A stretch of 5,181 nucleotides of DNA, taken from NCBI GenBank assembly GCA_026002025.1, contig BOAU01000113.1, positions 1-5,181 on the forward strand. The letters are read 5' to 3'. Each line of letters starts with the position of its first letter. Position 1 is the stretch's first letter. This document shows positions 4,834 through 5,181 of this stretch, piece by piece. This DNA is from Spirochaetia bacterium (lineage in GTDB: Bacteria; Spirochaetota; Spirochaetia; Treponematales; Breznakiellaceae). The position numbers were made by a program, and so were the translations under genes. The notes below the pieces were generated by a model, which saw only the letters and a program-made list of their open reading frames with translations, was not told the DNA's origin and ran no database searches.

Positions 4834-4872
4834 CTTCGTGGTTCATTATTCTTCGTGGTTCATTATTCTTCG
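4834..4872. repeat. Tandem 17-bp repeat at the insertion-sequence left end
   Basis: CTTCGTGGTTCATTATT occurs twice back to back (4834-4850 and 4851-4867), with a partial third unit, CTTCG, following. It lies between the RNA candidate and the element's end. A promoter for the RNA or a transposase-binding array are possible roles; neither is shown by the sequence. Confidence 0.75.
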
Positions 4873-4896
4873 GTTTTCCTTTAAGTAAACACATAT

Positions 4897-4943
4897 GGGT
4901 CTTGACTCCGGTTTTGTCGTAGATGCGGCTTATATAATTCTCC
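4897..4943 (-). pseudogene. Response-regulator copy 2, HTH fragment (5' side of the insertion sequence)
   Basis: Bases 4897-4943 match 50-96 of the intact gene at 44 of 47 positions and encode ENYISRIYDKTGVKT, the recognition-helix end of the LuxR domain (residues 192-206). All three differences are third-position synonymous changes (G203, K201, I198). The rest of the gene, equivalent to 97-743, is missing; the fragment runs straight into the 64-bp repeat at 4944. Together with 3322-3343 it is the remains of a second response-regulator gene, deleted internally and then or earlier hit by the IS110 element. Confidence 0.88.
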
Positions 4944-5007
4944 TTTGTGAGTTTTGCACAGCTTTTTGAGCCAAAACACTGAATACAAACCGAAATTTTC
5001 CCCCTAT
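4944..5007. repeat. 64-bp direct repeat, copy 2
   Basis: It matches 744-807 at 63 of 64 bases in the same orientation. It begins exactly at the deletion junction of the response-regulator fragment. Similarity ends at CCCCCTAT, which here forms one arm of an inverted repeat. Confidence 0.9.
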
Positions 5008-5026
5008 AGTTTTGGCATAGGGGGAA
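4998..5026. repeat. 10-bp perfect inverted repeat at the edge of the 64-bp repeat
   Basis: TTCCCCCTAT (4998-5007) pairs perfectly with ATAGGGGGAA (5017-5026) across a 9-base loop. The left arm is shared with copy 1 of the repeat, but the right arm is not, so the hairpin exists only here. On the minus strand it is followed by AAATTT rather than a T-tract, so it is a poor terminator. Confidence 0.7.
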
Positions 5027-5087
5027 TGGTATGGCAGACAGCGCTTTCCGATTGATGCATCCCTTCGTCCCGGCTGGGGCTTTGGCT

Positions 5088-5174
5088 CTAACCGGGCGCG
5101 GCGTCCCCTGCCAGCCCAATACCGATTATCGCCACCATGGCGATAACCCCGAAAAGTTTGAAAAAGTTCTTCAT
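5088..5174 (-). pseudogene. Truncated signal-peptide stub of an exported protein
   Basis: ATG 5174 opens a 28-residue frame, MKNFFKLFGVIAMVAII then GIGLAGDAAPG and a TAG stop at 5088. The start resembles the export leaders of many small Treponema secreted or lipoproteins, but the expected Cys lipobox after the hydrophobic core is absent and the frame ends right away. No continuation is seen in the other minus frames up to the inverted repeat at 5026. Most likely only the leader survived a rearrangement; a genuine short membrane peptide is the alternative. The ribosome binding site would lie at or beyond the window edge. The hydrophobic core includes a TTATCGCC/GGCGATAA inverted repeat (5126-5146). 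Confidence 0.5.
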
Positions 5175-5181
5175 AGAGAAC

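Larger units (their letters stand above)
3344..4896 (-). mobile_element. IS110-family insertion sequence (IS110 group), 1553 bp, complete ends, broken transposase
   Basis: The element's ends are read from the interrupted target: 3343 corresponds to base 49 and 4897 to base 50 of the intact response-regulator gene, so everything between is inserted. There is no target duplication and no terminal inverted repeat, as is usual for IS110 elements, and the length fits the family. On the minus strand the order is a left noncoding end of about 300 bases with a structured RNA candidate, a DEDD/Tnp20 transposase (4592-3450), then about 100 bases ending in a hairpin. A long noncoding region upstream of the transposase is the IS110-group arrangement (rather than IS1111). 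The transposase is disabled by small palindrome insertions, so the element can probably move only if supplied with transposase in trans. Confidence 0.85.

Noticed and set aside
4834..4872. CRISPR array
   Set aside because: There are only about two 17-bp units with no spacers between them and no cas genes.
4736..5119. A 127-residue minus-strand open frame crossing the 64-bp repeat, the regulator fragment and the insertion-sequence end
   Set aside because: It is a chance join of unrelated pieces: repeat DNA, 15 codons of a response regulator and noncoding IS sequence. It has no start signal or domain.

Overview
The window looks like accessory DNA from a spirochaete, most likely a termite-gut type Treponema. 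This is inferred from the style of the exported protein, the Phe-ending membrane protein, the DUF4143 and DUF3791/DUF3990 families and the heavy load of small repeats; no phylogenetic marker is present. Coding density is low and many genes are broken. Only three genes look intact: a NarL/LuxR response regulator (27-668, minus), an XRE-type antitoxin (1354-1692, plus) and an exported membrane-associated protein (2214-2762, plus).

Layout. At 1-11 a C-tract runs off the left edge, followed by the response regulator on the minus strand. Its upstream region (669-981) carries a 64-bp sequence repeated near the right end. From 982 there is a RelE/HigB-type toxin-antitoxin operon with a clear sigma70 promoter and a perfect 15-bp palindromic operator between -35 and -10. 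The toxin has a nonsense codon and the antitoxin is intact. Converging on it from the minus strand (1711-2065) are relics of a DUF3791-DUF3990 gene pair. Next come the exported protein (2214-2762) and a 5'-truncated DUF4143 protein (2824-3297).

The right third is a decayed second copy of the response-regulator locus. A minus-strand fragment (3322-3343 plus 4897-4943) matches the 3' end of the intact gene and is split, exactly between bases homologous to 49 and 50, by a 1553-bp IS110-family element (3344-4896). The element has a long noncoding left end holding a strongly structured RNA candidate (bridge/seek RNA position), a DEDD transposase and a 24-bp terminator-like hairpin at the other end. 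The response-regulator fragment then joins directly to a second copy of the 64-bp repeat (4944-5007), and a truncated signal-peptide stub (5088-5174) closes the window. Reading the two response-regulator/repeat blocks as direct repeats, the stretch 808-3321 is a cassette of toxin-antitoxin, exported protein and relic genes lying between them.

The most unusual signal is a family of tiny interrupted palindromes, five copies here, about T-CGGAC(C/T)-3 nt-(G/A)GTCCG-C, 17 bp long. Three lie inside the transposase: one shifts the frame by +2, one by +1 (restoring it), and one adds six codons in frame. A fourth is in the IS noncoding end with a compensatory base-pair change, and a fifth lies at the breakpoint of the truncated DUF4143 gene. 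A similar-looking 14-bp palindrome is tandemly duplicated inside the response regulator. Together they suggest an active small palindrome that inserts into both genes and insertion sequences.
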